Program-made: the position numbers and the translations under genes
Notes under the pieces: model-generated
What the model was told of the DNA's origin: nothing
Databases searched by the model: none
What the model saw: the letters and a program-made list of their open reading frames with translations, nothing else
Shown here: positions 35,857 to 47,592 of the stretch, in pieces
Layout: each line of letters opens with the position of its first letter
Position numbering within the stretch: position 1 is the first letter of the stretch
DNA from: Galeopsis tetrahit
Lineage: Eukaryota > Streptophyta > Magnoliopsida > Lamiales > Lamiaceae
Assembly (NCBI GenBank): GCA_963675135.1
Contig: OY776131.1
Location: 35,859,381-35,923,380, forward strand
Reading direction: 5' to 3'
Length of the DNA stretch: 64,000 nucleotides

Positions 35857-37444
35857 TGTAACACCCCAAAATTTTCAAGTTAGTTATTTTAAGAATGTAT
35901 TTAAATTTTCAGTTTCTTTTGATTAAAGAGATTTGACGTGATTTTGAAAATTGGTAAATTATTCTTATTTAAGATTTTTATAAAACAAAACACATATATA
36001 TATATAATATTAGTATATACACACGTAATAGATATATATGTGAGATAACATTTTAAATTAATTGTTTTAAAACTTTAGTTTTTCCATAAAAAAATAAATA
36101 AATATATATATATATACATTAAAAGCTAACTTATCTGTTTCTCTTAATATTCAAAATAGGTTTAATTATATATATATATTTTCATATTTCTCGGTAGTTA
36201 GAATAAATTGAATTTTCAAATCTACTCTAAAAATTCGAAAGAATAATTCCACAAATTAAATTTCAAAATCAGTCACAAAGCCTAAATTTAAATCTTGACG
36301 TCATTTTTCCTTATTATTATTATTTTTAAAATTCTTTATTTAATTATTCTACGAAATAAGATTTAAAGAGATATATTTTATGTAATTCAAATTATGAGAT
36401 TTTCATGATAGATTCAATCCCTAACTTTCCTCTCACGAAAATATATTTTCTTTCTGCCCTATAAATATATATAGGCCACTCTTTGTAAAATAAAAGTACA
36501 CATAAAATATTTTACCGCAATAAAAGTGTAGATCTATTTATTCTACAATTCATGAAAGTCTATTCCAAGAGAATTAAAGAGGATCAAAGTTATTTTCATT
36601 ACATTCATTGCATCCACGACATAAAATCGAGGTGGGATTTTCTTACAATTTGATTGGATATATTTGTCACCTTTAAATGTTCATTTGAATGATATTGTTA
36701 CTTGCTACATGAATTTTACAAGCTAATCGTTAACGCATGTTATGACTTTACAAGTTATTCGTTAACGCATGTTTTATTTCGCGGGAAACCGTGCATCGTT
36801 GGTTCAGCAAGCGCATCGTTGGTATAGCCAGCGCATCATTGGTATAGCCAATGAAAAATAAGTATTTTATTCGCGGAAAACCGTGCATCGTTGGTTCAGC
36901 CAGCGCATCGTTGGTATAGCCAACGCATCATTGGTATAGCCAATGAAAAATAAGTATTTTAATATGCATGTTTGTGAGTTGATGGTTTTATTCATATGTT
37001 ATATTTAACTGTGACAAAGTTAATCCCACTGAGCTAGTTGTTTTGCTCACCCCAATCTACTTAACATTTTACAGATTTAGGGAGTTGCAGTGGAGGGCCG
37101 GTGAATGTGGATGTCTAGAAAGTAAACTGCGATTTAATATAGTTCGATCATATGTTATTAAAAGTATTTCGTTTCATAAAAAGTCAAATCTTTTAATTGT
37201 ATTAAAAATTATATTTGCCTTTAAAGTAAATTTATTTATTTTCGAGTGATTGGTGTTAAATTTTCAAAATTGTCCTTATATAATATTACTTCCGCTGCAC
37301 ATCTTTTTATAATTCATAAATTTAATCTACTTCAGTATTTTAAGGTCTTTTGAAAGTCAAGATAAGACAACAATTTATTTAATTGGCCTTCAAAAAGTTA
37401 AAATATGGTGTTTTCATCTAGGCCCCTAAAATCGGGATGTGACA
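35857..37444. mobile_element. Solo LTR inserted in the 3' region of Element C
   Basis: 1588 bp beginning TGTAACACCCC and ending ATGTGACA. The 5-bp target duplication is GTGGG (35852-35856 and 37445-37449). The matching stretch of Element D (about 56772-56777) has a single GTGGG without insertion, which gives the empty site. CTATAAATATATATA at about 36459 is a strong TATA candidate. A 92-bp tandem duplication containing shorter GCATCGTTGGTATAGCC units spans about 36780-36960. The TGTAACACCCC start is common in plant gypsy LTRs of the chromovirus type, so a Tekay-like origin is possible. Confidence 0.88.
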
Positions 37445-37449
37445 GTGGG

Positions 37450-37920
37450 TTTCCCTTTGGGGTTTTACCACGGAGAGGTTTTTAATGAGGCCGACATAGG
37501 TTCCCCTTATTTGCCTATGTTGATGAACACTTTTGATCAATGGAGCATCGGTTTTGATAAAATTTCAGCAATTTTCCTTAATGCATGTTAATGTGATGAT
37601 GAGATGACTCTTATATGCCGATTTTATGATGAGATGATCCTTATATGCCGATTTTATGATGAAATGTTGCTAATACATTGAACACTGTGCTAAGATAACT
37701 GTTAGGGGCCTGCATAATGAGTGCTGAAATAATAAATATGTTTTGGAAACTAAAACATAACATGATAGAGGTATTGCAAGATAAAGAGACTTACACCAGC
37801 TCATAAAGATTCGAATAGAAAATGCCTAGGAACAATTCCTAAAGTTTATATCCACGACAGCCTCTAAAGCTAGGGGGAGTAGGGAGTATGGTAGCAGAAG
37901 ATATAATTAACTTGCCAATA
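37450..37920 (+). other. 3' untranslated region of Element C before the repeat array
   Basis: Non-coding. It is matched in reverse by Element D (about 56300-56770), which shows it belongs to the element. A short duplication GATGAGATGA...TTATATGCCGATTTTAT occurs at about 37595-37665. Confidence 0.6.
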
Positions 37921-37924
37921 AACC

Positions 37925-38640
37925 CTATCCCTAAGAACTCTTACGAGTATAAACAACTTAAGGAGAGTATAATCCCTAAAAACTCTTACGAGTATAAACA
38001 ACTTAAGGGAGAGTATAATCCCTAAGAACTCTTACGAGTATAAACAACTTAAGGGAGAGTATAATCCCTAAGAACTCTTACGAGTATAAACAACTTAAGG
38101 GAGAGTATAATCCCTAAGAACTCTTACGAGTATAAACAACTTAAGGGAGAGTATAATCCCTAAGAAATCTTACGAGTATAAACAACTTAAGGGAGAGTAT
38201 AATCCCTAAGAACTCTTACGAGTATAAACAACTTAAGGGAGAGTATAATCCCTAAGAACTCTTACGAGTATAAACAACTTTTGGGAGAGTATAATCCCTA
38301 CGAATTCTAACTTTTGGGAGAGTATAATCCCTAAACATTCTAACTTTTGGGAGAGTATAATCCCTACGAATTCTAACTTTTGGGAGAGTATAATCCCTAC
38401 GAATTCTAACTTTTGGGAGAGTATAATCCCTAAACATTCTAACTTTTGGGAGAGTATAATCCCTACGAATTCTAAGTTTTGGGGGAGTATAATCCCTACG
38501 AATTCTAACTTTTGGGAGAGTATAATCCCTAAACATTCTAACTTTTGGGAGAGTATAATCCCTAAACATTCTAACTTTTGGGAGAGTATAATCCCTACGA
38601 ATTCTAACTTTTGGGAGAATATAATCCCTAAAAAATCTAA
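37925..38640 (+). repeat. Compound tandem repeat array in the 3' region of Element C
   Basis: About eight units of 46 bp (built on CTTACGAGTATAAACAACTT) run to about 38280. About eleven units of 33 bp (built on TTTTGGGAGAGTATAATCCC) follow to about 38640. Both unit types share GGGAGAGTATAATCCCTA, so one arose from the other. Because 33 is a multiple of three, the minus strand shows a long open frame of 11-residue repeats that is an artefact of the array. Such arrays in the 3' regions of Tat elements are known to seed satellite DNA. Confidence 0.9.
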
Positions 38641-39035
38641 TTCTAAGAGAGAAACTAGAAGCATTATCAAGTCACCAAGTAAGTACAGAAACAGAAACCC
38701 TATATTCTTATTTAAGATTTCTCTATGAGCTTTAGAGCCTTTACGTGTCAAGAAGATGCTGAAAGCATGCTAAATTCATAAGTAAAGAAAGAGCAGGACA
38801 GGTATTACTTCATATAGCAGAGATAGAGATATATATATATGCATGCCAAGTGATAATGTGCAAGTACGGTATTAAGCAGAAAATAAAATATCCCAGACCA
38901 AGAGCACTATGCCTTGGCCCTCAACAGAAAAACGCAGGAGTGTGGAGTCTCCTGAAAATACCAAAAGGGGCCTTAGAGGCCTTAACAAAAATAAAAGTGT
39001 TTTAAAAGTACCGAGATGTTATCAGAGAAATAGAG

Positions 39036-41134
39036 TTATGAAGAGAGAGGAAGATCATTCTTCCCCTCGAGACCTTCTCCTGCTTCATCCACTTGGCCAC
39101 TGGAACCACCCCCCTGCGCTTTCTCCTCTAGGACGCCAGCTGCTATAGTTGCCACAGGATCAGGGTTAGCCACGTGGATAGGGAATGTCAAGTCCTTTGC
39201 GGGCACTAGATCGTCCAATTTCAGGGCAGCTCCTTTCAGCTCCAAGATCGTCTTCCTCATCCCAGGTAACCACCAGGGAGTGTTGATGTCCTCCTTAGCA
39301 TCTCCAGGGAACTTAGGGGGAGTGTCCAGTTCATCCAACCGAAGGGCACGAGTATACTGACCATTAAATCCTGGAGCAGAGTGTTCAGCTACGGCGTTGG
39401 AAAACCCATGATCTATGAAGTGAGGGATGTATGCGCCCATTGCCCCCAAGAAGCTGCTACTCTGAAGAAAGGCCTCCAACCATTCCTGATGCAAGGTACC
39501 TAAAAACTTTTGACCCATGGCGGAGGTAAAAAGGGAGTCAATGCATAGTTTCATCCCAGCTAAAGGGAGAGTAACCTCCAAGCGCTCAACCCGCTCACCA
39601 AACTCTTTCTTCAGCTAAGAAACCTCCTCCGAAAGCTTCGTCTTCTCCGCTTGAAGTACCTTACACCTCTGGTTAGCGTCCCGTAATTCTGCATCAAGTA
39701 TCTCCTTCTTTACCTTTTCCAGCTCCACCTAGCTTTGGAGATCGTCCACTAACTGAAGGGATTGAAGGGCCCGTTCAGATACATCGGAGAATAGAAGACC
39801 AAACTGCACAAGAAACAATTTAAAGAAGTGAGACGTATATACTTTTTCTTATTAATTGTTTAGAAGTATATCTGTATTAAGAATCTACCTGAGTGAAACT
39901 GTGGGCGGCCTTCACAACTCGCTCTTCTGAAGATAGAGCATTAAGGGCCTCGGTGGCAGGGGTCGGAGTGTGACGCTCTATGAAAGCCATGAGGTGATCA
40001 ACATTAATCTCACCAGAAGCATTGGGAGTGACATTGGGCAGAGAGGACTTGGTCTTGGACTTCTTCTTTTTAGAGGCATCAGAGACAGGGGGCAACGTGG
40101 AAACCATGGCCTTCTTAGTAGAAGACCTGGTACGCTTAGCAACTGACCCAGTGGAAGGTTTCACTGGGGAAGGAGGAATCTGGGCCTTTGAGGAGCTTTC
40201 AGGGGCCGGAGACTTAGCAACCATCGAGAGAGGAGTGGCATCACGCGAAATCTGAGTTAACCAACTCATGGCTGCACAAAGAAATATGAAAAGATGTTAA
40301 CAATCACAGCAGTTTAAATCTTGAGGACAATACTAAGAGAAAAGAAATGGTATTACCATCATCAGGACCTAAGGGATAATCGGGGCGACCAAAACCAAAG
40401 TGAGAAAGGGCTCTAGGGTTCTTACAGATATTCATCACATCAAAAAAGCCATGGGCAGATACATTATCGTTCAGATGGTTCATCACATCCAGATTTAAAG
40501 AGGAACAGACAGAAAGAGGAGGACGAGGCACTCCAGGGTTTTCATAAATCCACCCCTCGTGAGGAAATTCCCAAGGAGAAGGATTTGTAACAAAGAAATA
40601 ATAGTCTTTCCAGTCCTGGACCCCTTCATGGAGCTTTTCCATGAATTTTCCGGTCCTGGAGGTACGACCACTAGCATAAAAAAACTCGTCCGCAAACTTG
40701 CACACGTACTGGGTTAGAAAGAGTTGGGCTGAGGGCTCACCACCGTTCCCCTTCATCAGGATATAGAAGCCTAACATTGCGCGTATAGCGTTGGGAGTGA
40801 ACTGGTTCAGAGGTATGCGAAGGTAAGTGGAAATTTCAGAGAGATAAGGATGGATCGGAAAGCGGAGGCCCGCTTTTAGTTGAGCCTCCCAGAAGGCCAT
40901 AGTGTTAGGACCTGGAAAATTTGGGCGTTCCTTCCTATGGGCTGCCCTAACTACGTAATCAGGGGGAAAGATTCCCGAACGGACGAAGGGAGCAACACGC
41001 TCGGAGAGGAGTAGGGAGGAACCGGAGATTTTGTCTTTTAAGGCGAGGTTAGTTATGGGAAATATGGGGAGTGAGTTGGAAGTCGAACTCTCCATAGATA
41101 TGGAGTCCGACGAGGTTCGAATCGAAGATGACAT
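39036..41134 (-). pseudogene. Antisense three-exon gene of Element C (Transposase_28-like)
   Basis: Transcribed against the element. Exons are 41134-40357, 40271-39889 and 39803-39036. Both introns are 85 bp with GT-AG ends (donors ATG/GTAATA and CAG/GTAGAT, acceptors TTTGTGCAG and CTTGTGCAG). The exons sum to 1929 nt, or 642 residues plus stop. Exon 1 encodes a domain with FWEAQLKAGLRFPIHPYL and LNQFTPNAIRAMLGFYIL. From memory this matches the putative gypsy-type transposon domain (Pfam Transposase_28). Exon 2 is Ser/Lys-rich with KRTRSSTKK and KKKKSK clusters that may be nuclear signals. Exon 3 starts with a probable coiled coil and ends in an acidic Gly/Ser tail. Two TAGs (39729-39731 and 39615-39617) break this copy. 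Function is unknown. Confidence 0.8.
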
Positions 41135-41629
41135 GGGGTTACTGTAAAAGAAAAAGAAGAAGGAGGACGAGATACCTGAAGCAAAGTCGGTTTTTGGGGA
41201 AGTGACGAAGTGGCCGGCGAACGTGCGTAGAGGAGTTAATTGCAGAAATGAAAATGAAGGTGAAAAAAGTGGAAAAGTTTGAAAGAAAAGAAAAGAGGGT
41301 TTTTGGTGGAATGAGTAGGAGTTTTGAAATAATTACGCTGGAGAGAGAGAATGGAGAAGACCGAGAAGAATTAATGACATCCCAATCAAAAAGCGCGTGA
41401 CTGAGGAAGGGCGGCTTGATGTTGGCCCTTGGACAAACGCTTTGCTACATATTTCGAGAGCAGGCTTGCGTGTGGAAGTGGAAAAGGCAGGAGGATTTCA
41501 GATAATTATTAAGAGCCGGATATTTCGTATTTTAAATATGAAGAAGGAGTGATAAAAGGAACAAGTTATTTCGCTTGTGATTTACTTAATTATTTTTTCC
41601 TACTCTCTTAAAAATTATCCTTTTTATGA

Positions 41630-41646
41630 GAGTAGGGGGGAGTGGT
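41630..41646 (+). other. Polypurine tract of Element C
   Basis: GAGTAGGGGGGAGTGGT lies immediately before the 3' LTR. The same tract is present in D on the other strand. Confidence 0.8.
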
Positions 41647-42384
41647 TGATGTAGATAAATATGTCGCTCTTGGAAAAGTCGACACGTGGAAATGGGATAA
41701 ATTATGATAGTCGTAATTAGGTTAATAGGCTTGAAGGAGTGGATTAATACACCCCTGGGCTTCTAAAGGGAAAGAAGATTGGTTAGGCCTTTGGCCCACA
41801 TTTGAAGGATAATATCTGTTGGGCTTAAGGATAGAGCCCAAAGGGGAACGCGTGATATAAATTAATCTTTCTTAACTAAGTCAAAAGGATGGATCAGTCC
41901 ATGAAAATAGGGGATGATACGTTGAGGAGCCAAGTCTTCAGGGAGATGGACCAATTCCTCAGGGACTTGGGGCCGGATTTACAGGAATGGGCCGAGAATA
42001 TAGGGAGAATGAGTATTTTCCTCTCCGGAGAGAGGGGCCAGGTATATAAGCAGGTTATTTCCATATTCTTAATTACGTTTTACATAATATACGCATTCTC
42101 TTACGAAATACACACTGAATTGAGAAGAAACACCACTGTATTCGCCGGAATTTCCCTAGAAATACAGGGGAATTCCTCTTTGATTTCTCCTACGATCGAT
42201 TCTGACTTGAGCGTCAGAGCTTCTACGCCGGAGCCTCCCTCCGGCGTACTTTTGCAGGTCATTTTCAGATTCCCAAGGAGATTTACTTGAAAATTGCCAA
42301 GGATAAACTAGTGATTTGATTCGTGATTAGCAGTGCTCGTAGAAGAACGGCTGATATCTAAAGGCGTTTTTTTTCGACGCATCA
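41647..42384 (+). repeat. 3' LTR of Element C
   Basis: 738 bp, TGATGTAG to CGCATCA, followed by ATGAG. It keeps the TATATAAG motif at 42043-42050 that is deleted from the 5' LTR. Confidence 0.92.
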
Positions 42385-42389
42385 ATGAG

Positions 42390-43110
42390 GACTACAAATT
42401 TCATCTGTAATGTTCATAATTGTTCTATTACGAAAAAAATAATTTTGTATAATCTATTATATTTCATCACTTCTATGTAATTCTCTTAGTTTCAATTTCA
42501 TAAAACAATTTTCTATACAGTGCTCCAAATTTCATGTTTACTTTTAATTATTTTATAATTTGACATTTTAACTCATATTTTCAATAGATCCATATCATGA
42601 ATACTGGCATACTGATGTGTAAAAATGGATAACTGTGGAATAGATCCATATTCATGAATACTGTCCTACTGATGTGTAAAAATGGATAACTGTGGAATTT
42701 AACTCAACCGTGGTATCCATATCTTTGGACTTCAATCAGTTTATATATGGTTTTCTTCTGCAAGATATAACACAAGCTAGCTTAAAAAATGTACAAAATT
42801 CAACAGTTATCCATTTTTTCAATTAGTCGCTTATACAATAATGAATAAACAAAACTCCAATACTGAACATCAATCGCACAACATCGGTCAATTACCTATA
42901 AAACTATCTATATATATTTATACTTAAATAATAAATTTATCTTTAACAACATTGTACTTTTTCTTATGTAGGACCTTCGAATCATGTCACACATTCCACT
43001 TATGTGTTCACTGAAATATCCAAGAGTTAGTATCCAAATGACTTTATATTGTATTAATAAAATATATAAAATTTAGTTTATTAATTATAATAATTTAATT
43101 TTTTTTCAAT
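42390..43110. other. Helitron/Element T interior right of Element C
   Basis: AT-rich, no gene. It contains a two-copy direct repeat of about 57 bp (42587-42700) built on CTGATGTGTAAAAATGGATA. Confidence 0.5.
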
Positions 43111-43138
43111 CCCGCGAAATTCGCGGGTCTTATACTAG
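43111..43138 (+). mobile_element. Helitron 3' terminus
   Basis: A perfect hairpin CCCGCG-AAATT-CGCGGG (43111-43127) is followed after a short spacer by CTAG (43135-43138) and a host T. A GC-rich hairpin about 10 bp before CTRR, followed by T, is the canonical Helitron 3' end. The 5' TC end was not located; the RPA-like gene at 24738-27195 is probably part of the same element. This would make the Helitron roughly 4.5 kb without Element C. Confidence 0.72.
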
Positions 43139-43541
43139 TTTAATTATATAGCACGGGATATTTTATAAATTTTCTTTATTTATTTATTAATAATATAAGT
43201 ATATAGGACGGATATTTATTTAAACGTATATACAGTAGTTGTTTATAAAAAAATCTGTGTTGATCACGATCTATTTTTCAGATTTTATTTTTTTATCAAA
43301 TTTTTTGATTTGATTTAATTTAATAATTTTTAAATATTGATTTGATTATATCCCAGAAAAGTAGTTATTACAGCGCATAACTAAAATATATGACAGTGGT
43401 TACAATAAACCGCTGTCTATCAGCGCATAAATTGATCCTATGACAGAAGTTTTGAAAAAAGAAGCATATGACAGCGGTTTTTGAAGTTTTAACAGAGGTT
43501 CTAAAAGAAACCGTTGTTATTCAACTGCTGTAAAAGACAGA
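43139..43541. repeat. Right subterminal region of Element T
   Basis: After an AT-rich part, 43374-43530 carries several AGCGGTT, AACCGCTGT and TGACAG motifs in both orientations that mirror the left end of T. Confidence 0.7.
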
Positions 43542-43557
43542 ATTTGGCATAGTGAAA

Positions 43558-44069
43558 AGGCATTTGTACCAGCCAAGGCTAACTATCCCAACACCAAAAA
43601 TGGTAAAAGACAAGTTAACCCCAAGCCTGTACAGAGGAACAACAAACAGCCTAGACCATCTCGTTTAAGACAGTCTCAGCTGTATGCTGCTCCAGCCAAG
43701 AAGAAGAAGTCTTCTTCACACAAATCTGTTCTCTTTGCACCTCCTATCTCTTACGATATTGTGAGAACAGAGGAGTATGGTCCATATAATCGTGTGCATC
43801 GTCCAGCTAATGCACCCAGGCCGAATGTAACTAGTCAAAACATAATTCACATACACTCCTATAAGAAGAAACCATTTGACTATTACTTAGCTGACACAAG
43901 TAACAAATCAGACCAGCCCAAGGTGTCAACTGGTAAGATTTGGTTCTGTGATGCCCAAGGGAAACAACTCAAGTGCTCAAGGTTGTTCAAACGACCAATG
44001 TATATGTGGGTTCCCAAGGGTAGTACTAACACCCAAGGACCCAAGACAAAATGGGTACCTAAGACTTAA
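43558..44069 (+). pseudogene. gag of Element B, 3' part
   Basis: Continues the Gag frame interrupted by Element T. It is basic and Pro/Tyr-rich, with a QSQLYAAP block like the one in A and a conserved C-terminus ending GPKTKWVPKT and TAA (44067-44069). The stop is followed seven bases later by the pol frame in the same phase, the usual Sirevirus gag-pol arrangement. Confidence 0.85.
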
Positions 44070-44075
44070 CCTTTC

Positions 44076-47000
44076 TTGCAGGAAAGGAGGGACCTATACA
44101 GAAGAGGAGGTCTAGCAGGAGAAACATGGTATATAGATAGTGGATGCTCAACTCACATGACAGGAACCAAAGCCCTGCTGACCAACTACATAGAAAAGAA
44201 AGGTCCAAAAGTCTTCTTTGGTGATAACGCGCACGGTAACACAAAAGGATATGGCACCCTTAAAAATGGTGACATTGAGGTACATGATGTATCATATGTA
44301 GAAGGTTTAAAATTCAATTTATTATCTGTTTCTCATTTTTGTGACACTGGTTATTCAGTAAAATTCTCTAAAGATGAGTGTCTCATAAGTGATAAAAGAA
44401 CAAAACAAAACCTTCTAACAGGATCTAGAAAAGGGAGTATGTATCTTGCAAATTGGAACAGCTGTCCTAAGGATACATGTCTGCTTGTGAAAAGCCCTAA
44501 AGATGTCAGCTGGCTATGGCAAAAACGTCTTAGTCATTTGAATTTTAAGACTATGAACAAGTTAGCAAGGGAATCCTTAGTTGATGGTCTGCCTAATGAA
44601 CTCTACTGTAAAGATCAGGTATGTGATGCATGTCAACAAGGAAAGCAAACAAAGGTCTCTTTCAAGACCAAGAAGACAACATTAACTAGCAGAGTTCTTG
44701 AACTGCTTCACATGGATCTCTTTGGACCAATCACTCCAACCACACTAACAGGGAGGAAATACACTCTTATTGTTGTAGATGACTACTCCAAGTTTACTTG
44801 GGTTATCTTCTTATACAAGAAGAGTGAAACTCAGCAGAAGCTCCCTGAACTATTGAAGAGAATCCAAGTAGAGAAAGGAGAACCTATTGTGAAAATTAGA
44901 AGTGACAAAGGCACTGAATTTATTAACTCTTATATTATTGCCTATTGTACTTCTAATGGTATTCAGCATGAGACAAGTGCAGCAAGAACACCACAACAGA
45001 ATGGTGTAGCTGAAAGGAGAGTCAGAACACTCAAAGAGGCTGCAAGAACACTCCTTGCTGAATTCTCAACTCCTAAGAAGCTATGGGCAGAAGCCATCAA
45101 CCCAGCTTGTCACACTTAAAATAGGTCAGGTATTCACAAAATTCATGAGAAAACCCCATATGAACTGTGGAAAGGAAGGAAACCTAGAGTATCTTACTTT
45201 CATATATTTGGTTGTAAGTGTTTCATTCACAATAATGGGAAGAGTAAGTTGAATGCTTTTGATGCCAAAGCAGATGAGGGGATATTCTTGGGATACTCCT
45301 CTACTAGCAAAGCATTTAGAGTACTCAACAAACGAACCCTTCTTGTGGAAGAAACACCTCATGTTGTTTTTGATGAATCTTGTGAAAAGAGTGCAGTAGA
45401 AACAGACTCAGCTGCAGATCAGATGAGGAAACTAGTGATCAAGTCCAGACCAGATGAGTTTATTGAAGTCAATGAACCATTCCCTGAAGAACCAGAGGAG
45501 GATAATCCACACAGACCAGTCACTAGATCTCAAACCCAAGCTGAGCAAGCTGACCAGAATCAAGATGCAACAATCCCAAATGCAAGGGGGAATGATCTCT
45601 TTGACACACAAGATACAGATGATGATCGACCAAATCAAGTCAACCCTCCTGATGGCACTAGAATAGATGAGAATCCAAGCTCATCCAATGCAGACACACC
45701 TGTGAGGCATACATGGAGAAACAATCATCCATCAAACCTCATCTTAGGTGGAGCAGACTCAGGTGTCAAGACCAGAAGACAACTGAATCAGAACCCCCAA
45801 TCATCTATGTTCTGCTGGTGTGCTTTCCTGTCCAACATTGAACCAGCTGACATAGAAGAAGCAATGACTGATAGCAATTGGATCACTGCTATGCAAGAAG
45901 AACTAAACCAATTCGAAAGAAATGAAGTATGGGAATTGGTAGATAGTCCTGAAAACCACAATGTAGTAGGAACAAAGTGGGTATTCAAGAATAAAAAGGA
46001 TGAAAATGATGTAATAACTAGAAATAAAGCAAGGCTAGTTGCAAAAGGATACTCACAATCTGAAGGGATTGACTATGATGAAACCTTTGCTCCAGTTGCC
46101 AGATTAGAGGCCATTCGACTGTTTATAGCTTATGCATCATATATGAGCTTCAAAGTATATCAAATGGATGTCAAAAGTGCTTTTCTAAATGGTATTCTGA
46201 TACAAGAAGTATATGTAGAGCAGCCTCCAGGATTTGAAAAAGGAGATCAAGTATATCGTCTAAAGAAGGCTCTCTATGGTCTAAAGCAAGCCCCTAGAGC
46301 TTGGTATGACACATTGTCACAGTTCCTACTTGACAATGGATATACAAAAGGCAAAGTTGACAGAACACTTTTCAGAATACAAGAAGGAGAAGACATTCTA
46401 ATGGTGCAAATATATGTAGATGACATTATATTTGGATCACCCAATCAAGATATGTGCAAGAAGTTCTCTGAACTTATGCAAGGAAAATTTGAAATGAGCA
46501 TGATGGGTGAGATGAATTACTTCCTAGGACTTCAAGTCAAACAGAGTCCAAAAGGGATCTTCATCAACTAGTCCAAGTATACCAAAAGCCTATTAGAAAG
46601 ATTCAAAGCTCTACAAAGCAAGACTGCAAGAATTCCAATGATGACATCTTTCAAAATGGAACCAGATGAGTCTGGAAAGGCAGTTGATCAAGCTGAATAT
46701 AGAGCACTTATTGGATCTCTACTATACCTTACAGCCAGCAGACCAGACATAACATTTGTTGTAGGAGTATGTGCTAGGTTTCAAGCAAACCCAAAGCAAA
46801 GTCATCTGGAAGCAGCAAGGAAGATTCTCAAGTACCTAAAAGGAACAATCAACTTAGGACTATGGTACCCTGCTGATGACAACCTAGAATTGAGTGGATA
46901 CTCTAACTCAGACTATGGTGGATGTAGAATTGATAGGAAATCCACATCTGGAACCTGTCAATTCCTAGGCAACAAGTTGATATCATGGTTCTCAAAGAAG

Positions 47001-47360
47001 CAAACTTCAGTTGCAACCTCCACCACTGAGGCAGAATATATGGCAGCTGGAAGTTGTTGTAGTCAGCTGCTCTGGCTAGTTCAACAACTCAAGGATTACA
47101 ATGTAGAGGCAAGAGAAGTCCCTATCTACTGTGATAGCAGCAGTGCCATTGCCATCACTCAAAATCCAGTCCTCCACACAAGGTGCAAGCATGTCGACAT
47201 TCGACACCATTTCATAAGAGATCACCTTGAAAAGAAGGACATCAAGATGGAGAAAAAATACACAGATATCCAAAGAGCAGACATCTTGACTAAGCCCCTT
47301 GCTGAAGAAAGGTTCAAGACCCTATGCTACAGCTTAGGACTCCTTGATCCAAGCACATGA
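44076..47360 (+). pseudogene. pol of Element B (PR-IN-RT-RNase H), two internal stops
   Basis: One frame holds all copia pol domains and is broken only by TAA at 45117-45119 and TAG at 46569-46571. Comparison with A shows these replace Gln codons. Protease has WYIDSGCSTHMTG. The GAG-pre-integrase zinc region follows, with CDAC at about 44625. Integrase has HMDLFGPI, SDKGTEF and AERRVRT. Reverse transcriptase has YQMDVKSAFLNG and YVDD at about 46417. RNase H has STTEAEYMAAGS and CDSSSAIA. Between integrase and reverse transcriptase is an acidic, poorly conserved linker, as in A. Apart from the two stops it is well preserved. Confidence 0.92.
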
Positions 47361-47570
47361 AGAGCAAAGATCAGCTGAAGACCTCAGCTGATACAATTGC
47401 AGCAGACTAGGAGGATCAGATGAGGTGAATAGACACCCTCATCTTCAGGTAAGTACTTTCCCAATGAAGACAAATAAAGCTGAGGGAAAACATAGAGTCA
47501 TTTAATCAAGGGGAATACATGATACCTTAAGAATCCTTGATAAATTACTCTACAATCTGCACTGCATAAC

Positions 47571-47592
47571 ATATATATATATATATATATAC
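47571..47592. repeat. AT microsatellite
   Basis: Uninterrupted AT dinucleotides just after the pol region of B. Confidence 0.9.

Larger units (their letters stand above)
28442..42384 (+). mobile_element. Element C: Ty3/gypsy retrotransposon, Tat lineage
   Basis: LTRs at 28442-29137 and 41647-42384 begin TGATGTAG and end CGCATCA. They are flanked by the 5-bp target duplication ATGAG (28437-28441 and 42385-42389). Parts in order are PBS, gag, protease, reverse transcriptase, RNase H, a second archaeal-like RNase H and integrase. Then come a long 3' region with tandem repeats, an antisense gene, polypurine tract and LTR. Reverse transcriptase before integrase defines gypsy. The second RNase H domain, the lack of a chromodomain and the long 3' region point to Tat (RIRE2/Retand-like). 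The LTRs differ at about 18 sites by eye plus a gap of about 42 bp, so C is older than A. Two solo LTRs are inserted in it. Confidence 0.93.
21508..43554. mobile_element. Element T: CACTA-type DNA transposon inserted in gag of B
   Basis: The terminal inverted repeats are CACTATGCCAAAT (21508-21520 and its complement 43542-43554). The 3-bp target duplication is AAA (21505-21507 and 43555-43557). Both ends carry many copies of AGCGGTT/AACCGCT-type subterminal motifs, typical of CACTA transposase binding regions. Removing T and one AAA restores the gag frame of B. Its 22-kb span includes Element C (13.9 kb); the rest is about 8.1 kb. I find no recognisable CACTA transposase, so it is probably non-autonomous. 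The interior holds gene fragments and a Helitron end. Confidence 0.88.

Noticed and set aside
37925..38640. CRISPR array
   Set aside because: Direct repeats without unique spacers, in a plant retrotransposon; this is a tandem repeat.
38233..38751. Long minus-strand ORF with an 11-residue repeat (QKLEFVGIILS type)
   Set aside because: It is an artefact of the 33-bp tandem repeat, whose length is a multiple of three; it is not kept in the same form in Element D.
41134..41200. Possible 5'-untranslated intron before the antisense gene of C
   Set aside because: The span between the GTATCTC donor-like and TTTTACAG acceptor-like sites is only about 34 bp, too short for a plant intron, and the acceptor is not conserved in D.
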